Source: Ornithinimicrobium sediminis | GTDB lineage: Bacteria > Actinomycetota > Actinomycetes > Actinomycetales > Dermatophilaceae | DNA: 64,000 nucleotides | Assembly (NCBI RefSeq): GCF_021272345.1 | Contig: NZ_JAJSDQ010000001.1 | Span: 868,001-932,000, forward strand | Reading direction: 5' to 3' | In this document: one piece after another, positions 17,383 through 25,217 of the stretch | Numbering within the stretch: the first letter of the stretch is position 1 | Layout of the letters: the number at the start of each line of letters is the position of its first letter | Position numbers and translations under genes: made by a program | Notes under the pieces: model-generated | What the model was told of the DNA's origin: nothing | The model's database searches: none | What the model saw: only the letters and a program-made list of their open reading frames with translations

Positions 17383-18129
17383 TCAGCAGAAGCGGGGCAG
17401 GTGGTGTGCGATCTGCTTGCGCCACCACGGCCAGTCGTGGGCGGAGTCGAAGCCCCACACGTCGAGCTCGTGCGGGATGCTCTTCTCTGCCAGCACCTGC
17501 GCCATCAGGTGCGCGCCGGGCAGCGACCGGGTCGGGGACACCTCGAAGGCGCCCTGTCCCACGACCAGCACGATGTTGGCGTGGTCGCGCACCCACTGCA
17601 GGTGCTCGCCGTGCATGTTGGCGACGTATGCCGTGGGGTTGGCGAAGTAGGTCGCCTCGCCGAGCTCGCCCCAGCTGTGCCAGGAGCTCGGGTCGAAGTT
17701 GCCGGACAGCGAGATGCCGACCCCGAAGATGTCGGGTCGCTTGAGGGCGAAGTTGACGGCGTGGTAGCCGCCCATGCTGCAGCCGGTCGTGATGATGCTG
17801 CGGTGCCCGGGTGAGTCGTGGTCGATGGTCGGCACGACGTGGTTGTGGATCCACGCCTCGTAGGCGCCGTGCCGGCGGGCCCGCTCCTCGGTCGGCAGCT
17901 CGTTGTGCGACCACGACAGCTGGTCGAAGGAGTCGACGGCATACAGCTTGATGCGGCCGTCGTCGATGAGCCAGCGGATGGCGTCGACCATGCCGTTGTT
18001 CTCGTAGTCCCAGGCACGCCCGGCCTCCGAGGGGAAGGCGAGGACCGGCCGGCCGTAGTGCCCGTAGCGGATCACGGTGCCGGGCCGGTGCAGCCCCTCG
18101 CCCGGGATCTCGACCTGCTCGCGTTCCAT
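17383..18129 (-). CDS. Esterase-D-like alpha/beta hydrolase
   Basis: 248 residues, complete alpha/beta hydrolase of the putative-esterase family. Nucleophile elbow is GCSMGGYHA with Ser118; the catalytic histidine is His231 in FDSAHDWPWW close to the C-terminus; an acid between them is likely in the region around 195. No signal peptide, so cytoplasmic. RYGHYGRPVLAFPSEAGRAWDYENNGM at residues 21 onward is a conserved substrate-face segment of this subgroup. It is the first gene of a two-gene unit with the ATP-grasp protein. Upstream 18130-18260 is the divergent promoter region shared with a small membrane protein gene. Natural ester is unknown. Confidence 0.85.
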   Translation of the reverse strand: MEREQVEIPGEGLHRPGTVIRYGHYGRPVLAFPSEAGRAWDYENNGMVDAIRWLIDDGRIKLYAVDSFDQLSWSHNELPTEERARRHGAYEAWIHNHVVPTIDHDSPGHRSIITTGCSMGGYHAVNFALKRPDIFGVGISLSGNFDPSSWHSWGELGEATYFANPTAYVANMHGEHLQWVRDHANIVLVVGQGAFEVSPTRSLPGAHLMAQVLAEKSIPHELDVWGFDSAHDWPWWRKQIAHHLPRFC

Positions 18130-18260
18130 CCAGCCCTCGTTCCCACGTCAGCACGCCTCGGTTGTTGCGGGACAACAGTGCCACACCGCCGGCGCCCGCG
18201 ACACGGCGTGCACCGGGCTCGTAGGGTAGACAAGGACCGCGCTCGGGGAGGACATCGCTC

Positions 18261-18431
18261 ATGCAGACGACGCTGCTGTGGACCGCCGTCGCTCTGCTCG
18301 CGGTCGGGGTCGGTTTGACCCAGACCGCCGCGCGAGGTCCGGCGGGCCCGCGCCGGCGGAGGCAGCTCGTCGCGGGAGGGGCGCTCTTCCTGGTCGCCGG
18401 GGTCGTCCTGCTGGTCGCTGCCGTCCTGTAG
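18261..18431 (+). CDS. Small two-helix membrane protein (56 aa)
   Basis: ATG at 18261 follows GGGGAGGA at normal spacing. The 56-residue product has two hydrophobic helices (about 5-20 and 37-56) joined by a strongly basic loop (RGPAGPRRRRQ), so both ends would lie outside. Codon third positions are strongly G/C, supporting real coding. Divergent from the esterase gene and about 180 bp before dapB. No family recognised; small hydrophobic membrane proteins of this kind are common in actinomycetes and usually unstudied. Confidence 0.6.
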   Translation: MQTTLLWTAVALLAVGVGLTQTAARGPAGPRRRRQLVAGGALFLVAGVVLLVAAVL

Positions 18432-18613
18432 CCCGTTCGTCCGGCCGGGACGCGGGCCGTATCGACTTTCGACCCATCGGCAGGACGGTCGGGCCGCTGC
18501 TCGGGGGTGCCGCAGTGAATCGTCCCGTGGGTCCGGACCGCACACCGCATACCGTTGTCGACCAGCGGTTTCGGCGTCGGTGAGGGCTGCCGGACTGCTC
18601 CATACTTCATCAG

Positions 18614-19333
18614 GTGGCACTGCGCATCGGGATCTTCGGACGAGGCCGTCTCGGCTCCCTCGTCGAGGCCGCCGTGCGCCGTGACGCCGACCTCGAGCTC
18701 GTGTGGGCGCTGGGTCGCGACGAGCAGCCGTCCGGCGAGGTCGACGTCGCCGTCGACGTCACCCACGCCGACGCGGTCGGGCCGCACCTCGCGTGGGCCC
18801 GCGACACCGGCACCGACCTCGTCATCGGCACCACCGGGTGGTCCACGGACCTCCTGGGCACCGTCACGGACACGGACGACAGCGGCATCGGCGTGCTGGT
18901 GGCGCCCAACTTCTCGCTGTCGGTGGCGCTGATGCGCCGGCTGGCCACCGTCATCGGCGGGTATGCCGTGCACGCGCCGGAGCCGGTCGACCTCGCGGTC
19001 ACTGACACGCACCACCGCGGCAAGGTCGACGCCCCCAGCGGCACCGCGGCCATGCTGCGCGACGCGCTCGCGCTGGCCTCGGGCCGGGCGGCCGACGAGG
19101 TGCAGACGACCAGCCTGCGGATGGGCACGGTCGTCGGCCGGCACTCGGTGCTCTACGAGAGCGCCAGCGAGTCGCTGGTGATCACGCACGAGGCGCATAC
19201 CCGCGAGGTGTTCGCGGCCGGCGCGCTGGCCGCGGCGCGCTGGGTGCACGGCCGGCCCGGCACGCACACCGTCGACGACTGGGCGCACGACCAGCTGCAC
19301 CACCTGTTCAGCGGTGAGACACCGCATCCCTGA
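18614..19333 (+). CDS. dapB: 4-hydroxy-tetrahydrodipicolinate reductase
   Basis: 239 residues, GTG start. NAD(P)-binding IGIFGRGRLG at the N-terminus, VIGTTGW and APNFSLSVALM in the middle, and the DapB signature THHRGKVDAPSGTA (His-His and Lys of the active site) near 133-146. It reduces hydroxy-tetrahydrodipicolinate to tetrahydrodipicolinate, second committed step of DAP/lysine synthesis. Little ribosome-binding sequence precedes the GTG and a CATACT -10-like hexamer lies eight bases upstream, so the message may be leaderless. First gene of dapB-dapA-dapD-dapC-lysA. The GTTGW-type loop and overall style look closer to Bacteroidota DapB than to common actinobacterial DapB, which is inference from memory of the families. 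Confidence 0.85.
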   Translation: MALRIGIFGRGRLGSLVEAAVRRDADLELVWALGRDEQPSGEVDVAVDVTHADAVGPHLAWARDTGTDLVIGTTGWSTDLLGTVTDTDDSGIGVLVAPNFSLSVALMRRLATVIGGYAVHAPEPVDLAVTDTHHRGKVDAPSGTAAMLRDALALASGRAADEVQTTSLRMGTVVGRHSVLYESASESLVITHEAHTREVFAAGALAAARWVHGRPGTHTVDDWAHDQLHHLFSGETPHP

Positions 19334-19389
19334 GACCACCCACCAGACCACCACTGCGCAGACCTGCGCCGACCCCAGAAGGAGGGACC

Positions 19390-20391
19390 ATGAACGGTGA
19401 CCAGTTCACCGGCCTGGGCGTGGCACTCGCCACGCCGTTCGACACGGGCATGACGGCGGGAGAGGCCGGCGCGGTCAAGCCCTCCCCACGGCGTCAGCCC
19501 CGGGTCGACCTGGCTGCCTACCGCCGCCTCGTGCACCACGTCATCGCTGGAGGCGCCGACTACGTCGTCGTGCTCGGCTCCACCGGCGAGGCCGCCACCG
19601 TCACCGACGACGAGCGTGCCGCGCTGACCGCGGTGGCCGTCGAGGCGGCCGCCCCCACCTCGACCCCGGTCGTCGTCGGGGTCGGACACCACGACACCGA
19701 GCGCACCTGCGACCTCGCCGAGGCCGCCGTGGCCGCGGGTGCCGACGGGCTGCTCGTGGTGACCCCTTACTACAACAAGCCGCAGCCCTCGGGCCTGGTC
19801 GCGCACTACCGCGCGGTCGCCGACGCCTGCCCCGGCACCCCGGTCATCGCCTACAACGTGCCCGGCCGCACCGGCTGTAACCTCACGCCCGGCACCATGC
19901 AGCGACTGTGGGGCATCCCGGAGGTCGTGGCCCTCAAGGAGTCCTCCGGTGACCTGCGGCAGCTGGCGGCGCTGTGCCACGACGCGCCCTGGGGCTGCCA
20001 CGTCATCGCCGGCGACGACGACCTCGCGCTGCCGGCCATCGCCGTCGGCGCCCAGGGCCTCATCTCCGTGTGCGGCAACGTCGCACCGGCACGCACCGCC
20101 GAGCTCGTGCACTCCGCCCTGGTCGGTGACCTCACCGGTGCCCGGGCCCTGGCCCGCCGGCTCGCCCCGCTGATGGAGGCGATGTTCGTCGAGACCAACC
20201 CGGTGCCCGTCAAGGCTGCGCTGGCGTGCATGGGCATCGGCACCGGCATGGTGCGCGCTCCCCTGGCTCCCGCCGAGCCGGAGACCTGGAGCCGCGTGCA
20301 GGCCGCGCTCTCGGGGCTCGGGGTGGCCCGGGTGCCGGCCACCTTCGGGGCCACGACGCCCGGTGCCGCCGTGCTCGGTGCTGCAACGTGA
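19390..20391 (+). CDS. dapA: 4-hydroxy-tetrahydrodipicolinate synthase
   Basis: 333 residues; ATG after GAAGGAGGG. A TIM barrel of the DHDPS family with GSTGEAAT (phosphate/pyruvate loop), TPYYNKPQ, YNVPGRTG with Tyr155 and the Schiff-base lysine Lys183 in ALKESSG. It condenses pyruvate with aspartate semialdehyde. An unusual basic insertion of roughly 15-20 residues (TAGEAGAVKPSPRRQPR, near 21-38) sits between the first strand and the first helix, and the C-terminus carries an extra Ala/Thr/Gly-rich tail; both make it longer than the usual 290-300 residues. Its stop overlaps the dapD GTG. Phrases such as HHVIAGGADYVVVLGSTGEAA recall Bacteroidota DapA. Confidence 0.92.
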   Translation: MNGDQFTGLGVALATPFDTGMTAGEAGAVKPSPRRQPRVDLAAYRRLVHHVIAGGADYVVVLGSTGEAATVTDDERAALTAVAVEAAAPTSTPVVVGVGHHDTERTCDLAEAAVAAGADGLLVVTPYYNKPQPSGLVAHYRAVADACPGTPVIAYNVPGRTGCNLTPGTMQRLWGIPEVVALKESSGDLRQLAALCHDAPWGCHVIAGDDDLALPAIAVGAQGLISVCGNVAPARTAELVHSALVGDLTGARALARRLAPLMEAMFVETNPVPVKAALACMGIGTGMVRAPLAPAEPETWSRVQAALSGLGVARVPATFGATTPGAAVLGAAT

Positions 20392-21188
20392 GCGAGCGGC
20401 TCCGCGCGTTCTTCGACCGGCCGGTCGCCGAGGCGGCCTCCTCCCCCGACGCCACGGCCTTCGTGGAGGAGCTGCTGGCGGCCCTGGAGTCCGGTGAGGT
20501 GCGCGCGGCCACCCGGGACGACGACGGCACCTGGCAGGTGCACGGCTGGGTCAAGCACGGCATCCTCACGGCCTTCCGGGTCAGCGACCTCGTCGAGATG
20601 CCCGGTGGCGTCGACAAGTCGCTGGTGCCGGCCCGCACCTGGTCGGTCGCCGACGGCGTGCGCGTCGTGCCCGGCGGGTCGGCGGTGCGCCGCGGCGCCC
20701 ACGTCGCCCGCGGGGTCGTCGTGATGCCGCCGAGCTATGTCAACATCGGCGGCTGGGTCGGCGCGGACTCGATGGTCGACAGCCACGTGCTCGTCGGCTC
20801 CTGCGCCCAGGTGGGCTCCGGGGTGCACCTGAGCGCGGCCGTGCAGCTCGGCGGGGTGCTCGAGCCGATCGGGGCCCGGCCGGTCGTCGTCGAGGACGAC
20901 GCCTTCGTCGGCGCCCAGTGCGGGCTCTACGAGGGGGTCGTCGTGCGATCCGGCGCCGTGCTGGCCCCCGGGGTGCTGCTGACGTCGTCGACCGTGCTGC
21001 ACGACCTGGTGCACGGACGCACCGTGACCGGCGAGGTGCCCGAGGGTGCCGTCGTCGTGCCCGGCAGCCGCCCGGCCCGCGGCGGGTACGCCGAGACCCA
21101 CGGGCTCTCGCTCTACGCCCCCGTCATCGTGAAGTACCGCGACGCCGGCACCGACGCCGCCACCCTGCTCGAGGACGCGCTGCGATGA
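20388..21188 (+). CDS. dapD: Tetrahydrodipicolinate N-succinyltransferase (proteobacterial/Bacteroidota type)
   Basis: 266 residues from a GTG that overlaps the dapA stop (GTGA). N-terminal helical part includes HGWVKHGILTAFRVSD; then a left-handed beta-helix of hexapeptide repeats with PSYVNIGGWVGADSMVDSHV, GSCAQVGSGVHLSAAVQLGG and GVLEP, ending LYAPVIVKYRD. It transfers succinyl from succinyl-CoA to tetrahydrodipicolinate. This is the E. coli-like class; the mycobacterial-type DapD expected in actinobacteria starts differently and lacks this N-terminal arrangement, so the gene is a candidate for lateral acquisition. Translationally coupled to dapA and dapC. Confidence 0.9.
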   Translation: MSERLRAFFDRPVAEAASSPDATAFVEELLAALESGEVRAATRDDDGTWQVHGWVKHGILTAFRVSDLVEMPGGVDKSLVPARTWSVADGVRVVPGGSAVRRGAHVARGVVVMPPSYVNIGGWVGADSMVDSHVLVGSCAQVGSGVHLSAAVQLGGVLEPIGARPVVVEDDAFVGAQCGLYEGVVVRSGAVLAPGVLLTSSTVLHDLVHGRTVTGEVPEGAVVVPGSRPARGGYAETHGLSLYAPVIVKYRDAGTDAATLLEDALR

Positions 21189-22297
21189 CCGTCGCCGCAC
21201 GGGTGGCAGGTCTGCGGACCTCGCCCATCCGCAGCATCGCGCTGGGCGCGCCCGAGGGCGCGGTGTCGCTGGCGCTCGGTGAGCCCGGGTGGCCGGTGCC
21301 CGAGGTGGCCCGCACGGCCCTGGCGGCCTGGGCGCAGGAGTCGACGACGTGCGCCTACGGCCCCAACGAGGGGCTCCCCGAGCTGGTGTCCGCCGTCGCC
21401 GCGCGCCACGGTGTCGGGGCGCCGGAGGTGATGGTCACCGCCGGCAGCCAGGCCGCGCTGTATGCGGTGTTCCAGGCGCACGTGCCGGCGGGCTCGCGGG
21501 TGCTGGTGCCCGACCCCGGATTCGTCGCCTACCCGACCCTGGCGACGCTCGCGGGCGCCCACGCCACGGCATACCGGCTGGGTGCCGGCGGCGCCCTGGA
21601 CCCCGAGGCGGTCACCGCCCTGCTGACCGAGCACGACGACGTCTCGCTGGTGGTGCTCAACCACCCCGGCAACCCGACCGGCGGGGGCGCCACGGCGCAG
21701 GCGCTCGCCGCGGTGGCGCAGGCCTGCGAGCGCCGCGGTGTCGTGCTGGTCTCCGACGAGGTCTACCGCGAGCTGCACCGGGGCACCCCCCAGCCGTCGC
21801 TGCGCGCGGTGACCACGGCGGGGCTGGTGCTGGAGTCGGTGAGCAAGGCCTGGGCCGCCCCCGGCCTGCGGGTCGGCTGGGCGGTCGGGCCCGCCGCGCT
21901 GCTGGGACCTGCCCGGCTGGTGCACAACGCCATGACCACCGCTCCGGCGCGGCCCTCGCAGGTGGCCGCTGCGGCGCTGCTGCGCGCGTCGGCGACGGTG
22001 CTGGAGCACTCGCGTGCCGAGGTGCAGCGCCGCTGGGCCCTGCTCGACGGCGGGCCGTGGCCGGCCGGAGTGGCCGCGGGCGGCTTCTACCTGTGGGCGC
22101 CCCTGCCCGGCTGGGCCGGGGAGGACGACACGGCCTTCGTCTGCCGGGTGCGCGACGAGGCCGGCGTGGTGCTGGTGCCCGGCTCGGCGTTCGGCGACGC
22201 CGGGCGCGGGCACGTGCGGGTCAGCCTGGGCGGCGACCCGGAGCAGCTGACCGAAGGACTGGCGCGGCTCGCGCCCTGGTGGGAGGGACCGTGTTGA
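21185..22297 (+). CDS. dapC: N-succinyldiaminopimelate aminotransferase (DapC-like, class I/II)
   Basis: 370 residues; ATG overlaps the dapD stop (ATGA). Fold-type I aminotransferase with ALGEPGWPVP, YGPNEGLPELV, the Asn-Pro turn LNHPGNPTGG, SDEVYRELH and the PLP lysine in ESVSKAWAAPGLRVGW; a terminal VRVSLGGDPEQL contains the substrate-carboxylate arginine. It would transaminate N-succinyl-2-amino-6-oxopimelate using glutamate. Assignment to DapC rather than another aminotransferase rests on the tight operon with dapD and lysA. The next step, DapE desuccinylase, and DapF epimerase are not encoded nearby. Confidence 0.85.
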   Translation: MTVAARVAGLRTSPIRSIALGAPEGAVSLALGEPGWPVPEVARTALAAWAQESTTCAYGPNEGLPELVSAVAARHGVGAPEVMVTAGSQAALYAVFQAHVPAGSRVLVPDPGFVAYPTLATLAGAHATAYRLGAGGALDPEAVTALLTEHDDVSLVVLNHPGNPTGGGATAQALAAVAQACERRGVVLVSDEVYRELHRGTPQPSLRAVTTAGLVLESVSKAWAAPGLRVGWAVGPAALLGPARLVHNAMTTAPARPSQVAAAALLRASATVLEHSRAEVQRRWALLDGGPWPAGVAAGGFYLWAPLPGWAGEDDTAFVCRVRDEAGVVLVPGSAFGDAGRGHVRVSLGGDPEQLTEGLARLAPWWEGPC

Positions 22298-23469
22298 CCA
22301 AGGCCCAGGAAGACCTGTTCACCTTCACCGAGGAGGACATGGCGGCTGCCGCGGCGCGCTACGCGACCCCGTGCTTCGTCTACTCCCTCGACCTGGCCCG
22401 CTCGCGCTGGCGGATGCTGCGCCAGGCGCTGCCGGGCCGGGTGCGGCTGGCGTATGCCGTGAAGTCGAACCCCGGCGCCCCGCTGCTGGAGACCTTCGCC
22501 GCGGAGGGCGCGTGGTTCGACTGCGCGTCGGCGGGCGAGATCTCCGCGGTGCTGGCCGCCGGCGGCACCGGCAGCGGCATGGTCGTCGCCGGCCCCGCCA
22601 AGACCCACCGCGACCTGCAGGCCGCGCTGTATGCCGGGGCGCGGGTGCAGGTCGACGGCATCGAGGACGTCGAGCGCCTCCAGGAGCTGCACACCGGAGA
22701 GGCACCGCTGCGGGTGAGCGTGCGCGTGCACCCGGCGTCGGGGGTGAGCGAGTCGGCCTCCATCATCGGCGGCGCGGGGCCCTCGGCGTTCGGCGTCGAC
22801 GAGGAGGACCTGGGTGCCTTCCTCGCTGCGGCACGGCACCACGACCGGGTGGCCGTCACCGGGCTGCAGGTCTTCTCCGCCAGCAACGAGCTCGACCCCG
22901 GCAGGCTGCTGGCCAACCACCGCACGGCGCTGCGCATCGGGCAGGCCATGCACGAGGAGCACGGCATCGAGCTGGAGCTCGTCGACGTCGGCGGCGGGCT
23001 GGGCATCCGGTATGCCGCGTCGGAGCCGAGCCTGGACATCTGGGCTCTCGGTGCCGGCATGGGGCGGCTGCTGGAGGAGCACCCGTGGTTCACCGGCGAG
23101 CTGCTTCTCGAGCCGGGCCGCTGGCTGTCGGGACCGTGCGGGGTCTACCTGACCCGGGTGGTGCGGGTGAAGCAGAGCCGGGGCGTGCGCTTCGCCATGC
23201 TGGAGGGCGGCATCAACCACCTGCTGCGGCCCCTGCTGACCGGCCAGTCCTTCCCGGTCACCGCACCCGGGCGCTCCGGTGAGCTCACGGCATACACCCT
23301 GGCGGGGCCGCTGTGCACCTCGCTGGACCGGCTCGGCACCGGTGAGCTGCCGGTGGACCTGCAGGGCGGCGACGTCGTCGCCTTCGGGCAGACCGGCGCC
23401 TATGCCTCGACACAGGCGATGTCGCACTTCCTCTCCCACCCCGAGCCCGCCCAGCACTGGCTTTGCTAG
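22291..23469 (+). CDS. lysA: Diaminopimelate decarboxylase-like PLP enzyme (fold type III)
   Basis: About 392 residues. PLP lysine in LAYAVKSNPGAP (near residue 55), EISAVLAAGG, VDVGGGLGI phosphate loop, EPGRWLSGP and the dimer-interface active-site motif GPLCTSLDRL near the C-terminus. The reaction is decarboxylation of meso-DAP to lysine; some relatives act in siderophore or polyamine routes, so a specialised role is possible. Two starts compete: GTG 22291, only four bases after GGAGG, or TTG 22294, at better spacing. It overlaps the end of dapC by seven bases. It is not next to argS, unlike many actinobacterial lysA genes. Its stop codon lies inside the first unit of a 32-bp repeat array. 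Confidence 0.82.
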   Translation: MLTKAQEDLFTFTEEDMAAAAARYATPCFVYSLDLARSRWRMLRQALPGRVRLAYAVKSNPGAPLLETFAAEGAWFDCASAGEISAVLAAGGTGSGMVVAGPAKTHRDLQAALYAGARVQVDGIEDVERLQELHTGEAPLRVSVRVHPASGVSESASIIGGAGPSAFGVDEEDLGAFLAAARHHDRVAVTGLQVFSASNELDPGRLLANHRTALRIGQAMHEEHGIELELVDVGGGLGIRYAASEPSLDIWALGAGMGRLLEEHPWFTGELLLEPGRWLSGPCGVYLTRVVRVKQSRGVRFAMLEGGINHLLRPLLTGQSFPVTAPGRSGELTAYTLAGPLCTSLDRLGTGELPVDLQGGDVVAFGQTGAYASTQAMSHFLSHPEPAQHWLC

Positions 23470-23589
23470 GGAGATTGCACCCGAAAAGCCCGGTTGCCAG
23501 GGAGACTGCGCCCCCGACCCACCCGTTGCCAGGGAGACTGCGCCCCCGACCCACCCGTTGCCAGGGAGACTGCGCCCCCGACCCATCCG
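23462..23589 (+). repeat. Tandem array of a 32-bp intergenic repeat
   Basis: Four head-to-tail units begin at about 23462 (diverged, overlapping the lysA stop), 23493, 23525 and 23557; the last three share GTTGCCAGGGAGACTGCGCC exactly and have a period of 32 bp. A fifth start at 23589 runs into a hairpin. The same unit with the same 32-bp period recurs at 47544-47600, so it is a dispersed intergenic family. There are no unique spacers, so it is not CRISPR. Confidence 0.85.
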
Positions 23590-23625
23590 TTGCTAGGGGC
23601 TCTGCATCTGCAGGACCCCTAGCAA
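23590..23625. terminator. Hairpin closing the repeat array, likely terminator for lysA
   Basis: Perfect 10-bp arms TTGCTAGGGG (23590-23599) and CCCCTAGCAA (23616-23625), with a further short stem CTGCA/TGCAG inside the loop. It derives from the repeat unit itself and lies between convergent genes, so it may stop transcription both ways. Confidence 0.6.
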
Positions 23626-23661
23626 GCCCCAGTAGGGCGGGCGACCCTGAGGCTCCGCGCC

Positions 23662-24009
23662 CTACCGCTCCTCAACGCGGTCAGGCCAGCCGATGTCGGC
23701 ACCGTCCACCCGAGGGGTGCCGGCGCGCAGGTTGTCGTCCCTGACCGTGTCGGGCACGGTGTGCGTGGTCAGGCTGTCCGGCGGCACCTCCATGCCTGCC
23801 GTCGGGGAGGTCTGCCGCACCTTCCTGAGCTGCTGCGCCTCGGCCGCTGCCCTGGCTGCCGCTGCCTTCGCTGCCGCGGCCTTGGCGTCAGCCACCTCCA
23901 CCTGTGCGGCGGCGTCGTCGACGGTGTGTGTCTCGGCGCAGGCGCCCAGACCGAGGGTCCCGACAAGCATGACGACCGCGTAGGTGGTCGTGCGTCGTGT
24001 GGTCTTCAT
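23662..24009 (-). CDS. Small lipoprotein with alanine-rich helical region
   Basis: 115 residues from ATG 24009, which follows GAGGCACG. N-terminus is a lipoprotein signal peptide: basic head MKTTRRTTT, hydrophobic core, and lipobox LGAC with Cys near residue 25. The mature part has an Ala/Lys/Glu-rich helical segment (about 35-60) likely to form a coiled coil, then a Thr/Asp/Pro-rich tail. An alternative upstream GTG/ATG would add 19 residues that disrupt the signal peptide. Convergent with lysA, separated by the repeat array. Function unknown; no enzymatic motif. Confidence 0.6.
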   Translation of the reverse strand: MKTTRRTTTYAVVMLVGTLGLGACAETHTVDDAAAQVEVADAKAAAAKAAAARAAAEAQQLRKVRQTSPTAGMEVPPDSLTTHTVPDTVRDDNLRAGTPRVDGADIGWPDRVEER

Positions 24010-24565
24010 GATCGTGCCTCTCTGGTCGTGTTCGACCCCGGCCCCAGCTGAGGCCGGAGCTGTCATTCACACGGCTCAGCATCGAGGCACGGCGCAAGAG
24101 CGGCGCAAGAAATCGCGAGCCCACTGGCAAGCGCCCGGTGCTCGGGTGACCGGGCGGTGGCCTCCGGCGAAGGGACTGACGTGGACGTCCACCTGAGCCT
24201 GGCAGGGGGCGCTGACGCTGCTGCGCGATGGCACTCGGATCAACGAGGTGGACTTCGGCGGGCCGCAGGCTCGGCTGGTGACCGGGATGCTGCTGGCCGA
24301 CCAGGAGCGTCGGATTGTGCTGGTCATGGTCCCCGTCCTTCCGTGACGTGGGGCCGTGCTGCCCCAGCCCCCTCACCGTGCAGCCGGGGAACGACGGTGC
24401 GGTCGTCCAGCGGTATCAGCCGGGTACCGGCAATGGGCCAGCACGACAAGGAACCCTTCGGCGCCGGCCTGGACGAGCACTCAGGCAGCGATGGCTGGTG
24501 CGGACCGTGGGACGTGGTGCCTCGACGTCAGCGCAGAGGTCGGTGGGGAGCTCAACAGTGGAGAG
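24010..24565. other. Gene-poor stretch between lipoprotein and Lrp regulator
   Basis: About 550 bp with no convincing intact gene. Codon bias is irregular and several overlapping open frames on both strands lack ribosome sites. The only recognisable content is a short remnant resembling a SARP/AfsR-type regulator at about 24181-24346. The left edge carries the promoter of the lipoprotein gene; the rest appears to be decayed sequence. Confidence 0.5.
24181..24346 (+). pseudogene. Remnant of a SARP/AfsR-type regulator N-terminus
   Basis: One frame starts VDVHLSLAGG and, after a one-base shift near 24208, the next frame reads LTLLRDGTRINEVDFGGPQ and ARLVTGMLLADQERRIV before a TGA at 24344-24346. 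This matches the start of the OmpR-like DNA-binding domain of SARP/BTAD regulators (short beta-sheet with RDG, then GGPQARLVLGMLL helix). No continuation of the domain or effector domain follows. Probably a decayed fragment; the similarity is recalled, not computed. Confidence 0.35.
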
Positions 24566-25111
24566 CTACGACTGCCGAGAGCGCACCTCCGTGGTCCCCC
24601 CGGGGACGAGGCCCGGCAGGCCCGGGAGCGAGCTCTCCTCGAAGATCAGCCAGGTGCGGGTGCCCTTGACCCCGGGCAGCGCCTGGATCTGCTCCAGCAC
24701 CAGGTCACGCAGCTCGTGGTTGTCGCGGGCCCGCACCTGCACCAGCACGTCGAACTCCGCACCGACCAGCGCCACCCGCTCGACCCCGGGCAGCTCCTGG
24801 AGCACCTTGGCGACCTGGCGCCAGGAGTTCTGCTCGATCGACACCGAGATGTAGGCCGAGGTCTTCAGCCCCACCTTCTCCGGGTCGACGAGGGCGGTGA
24901 ACCCGGTGATCACCCCGGCGTCCTGCAGCCGCTCGAGCCGGGCGTAGGCACCGGCTCGGGAGACGTGCACCTCCTCGGCGAGCGCCCGCACCGACATCCG
25001 CCCGTCCCGCTGCAGGGCCGCGATGATCTGCAGGTCGGTCTCGTCGACGGCAGCGCGTCCAGCGGAGACGGCGCCCGACCGGGGCGACGTGGACGTTTGG
25101 CTCTCAGACAC
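24566..25111 (-). CDS. Lrp/AsnC-family regulator, probably of the bkd operon
   Basis: 181 residues from GTG 25111. After a 25-residue Ser/Arg-rich head, the helix-turn-helix reads DETDLQIIAALQRDGRMSVR and ALAEEVHVSRAGAYARLERL, followed by the RAM/AsnC effector domain (SAYISVSIEQNSWRQVAKVL, VERVALVGAEFDVLVQV). Such proteins form octamers that sense amino acids; BkdR-type members control branched-chain 2-oxoacid dehydrogenase genes. The gene is divergent from the E1-alpha gene, with 106 bp between starts, so it probably binds that region. Longer open sequence upstream to 25315 runs through the neighbouring promoter and gene start and is not used. Confidence 0.85.
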   Translation of the reverse strand: MSESQTSTSPRSGAVSAGRAAVDETDLQIIAALQRDGRMSVRALAEEVHVSRAGAYARLERLQDAGVITGFTALVDPEKVGLKTSAYISVSIEQNSWRQVAKVLQELPGVERVALVGAEFDVLVQVRARDNHELRDLVLEQIQALPGVKGTRTWLIFEESSLPGLPGLVPGGTTEVRSRQS

Positions 25112-25217
25112 CGACCCAGCATGACAGATGTCTCGGATCGACCGCATCCATCGCGTCACTCTCCTGTCGTGAGCGACCATGTGAGGACACGTTTCACCTG
25201 CCGAGGAGTGGTCGACG

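Noticed and set aside
23462-23589. CRISPR-like regularly spaced repeat
   Set aside because: Units are directly adjacent (32-bp period) with no unique spacers, no cas genes, and the same unit recurs elsewhere between genes.
23600-23615. Att-like site within the hairpin loop
   Set aside because: No integrase, tRNA gene or duplicated flank was found.
24157-24669. 170-codon plus-strand open frame
   Set aside because: Spans the decayed interval and the 3' end of the Lrp gene without a ribosome site or coherent fold; only a short SARP-like remnant within it is plausible.
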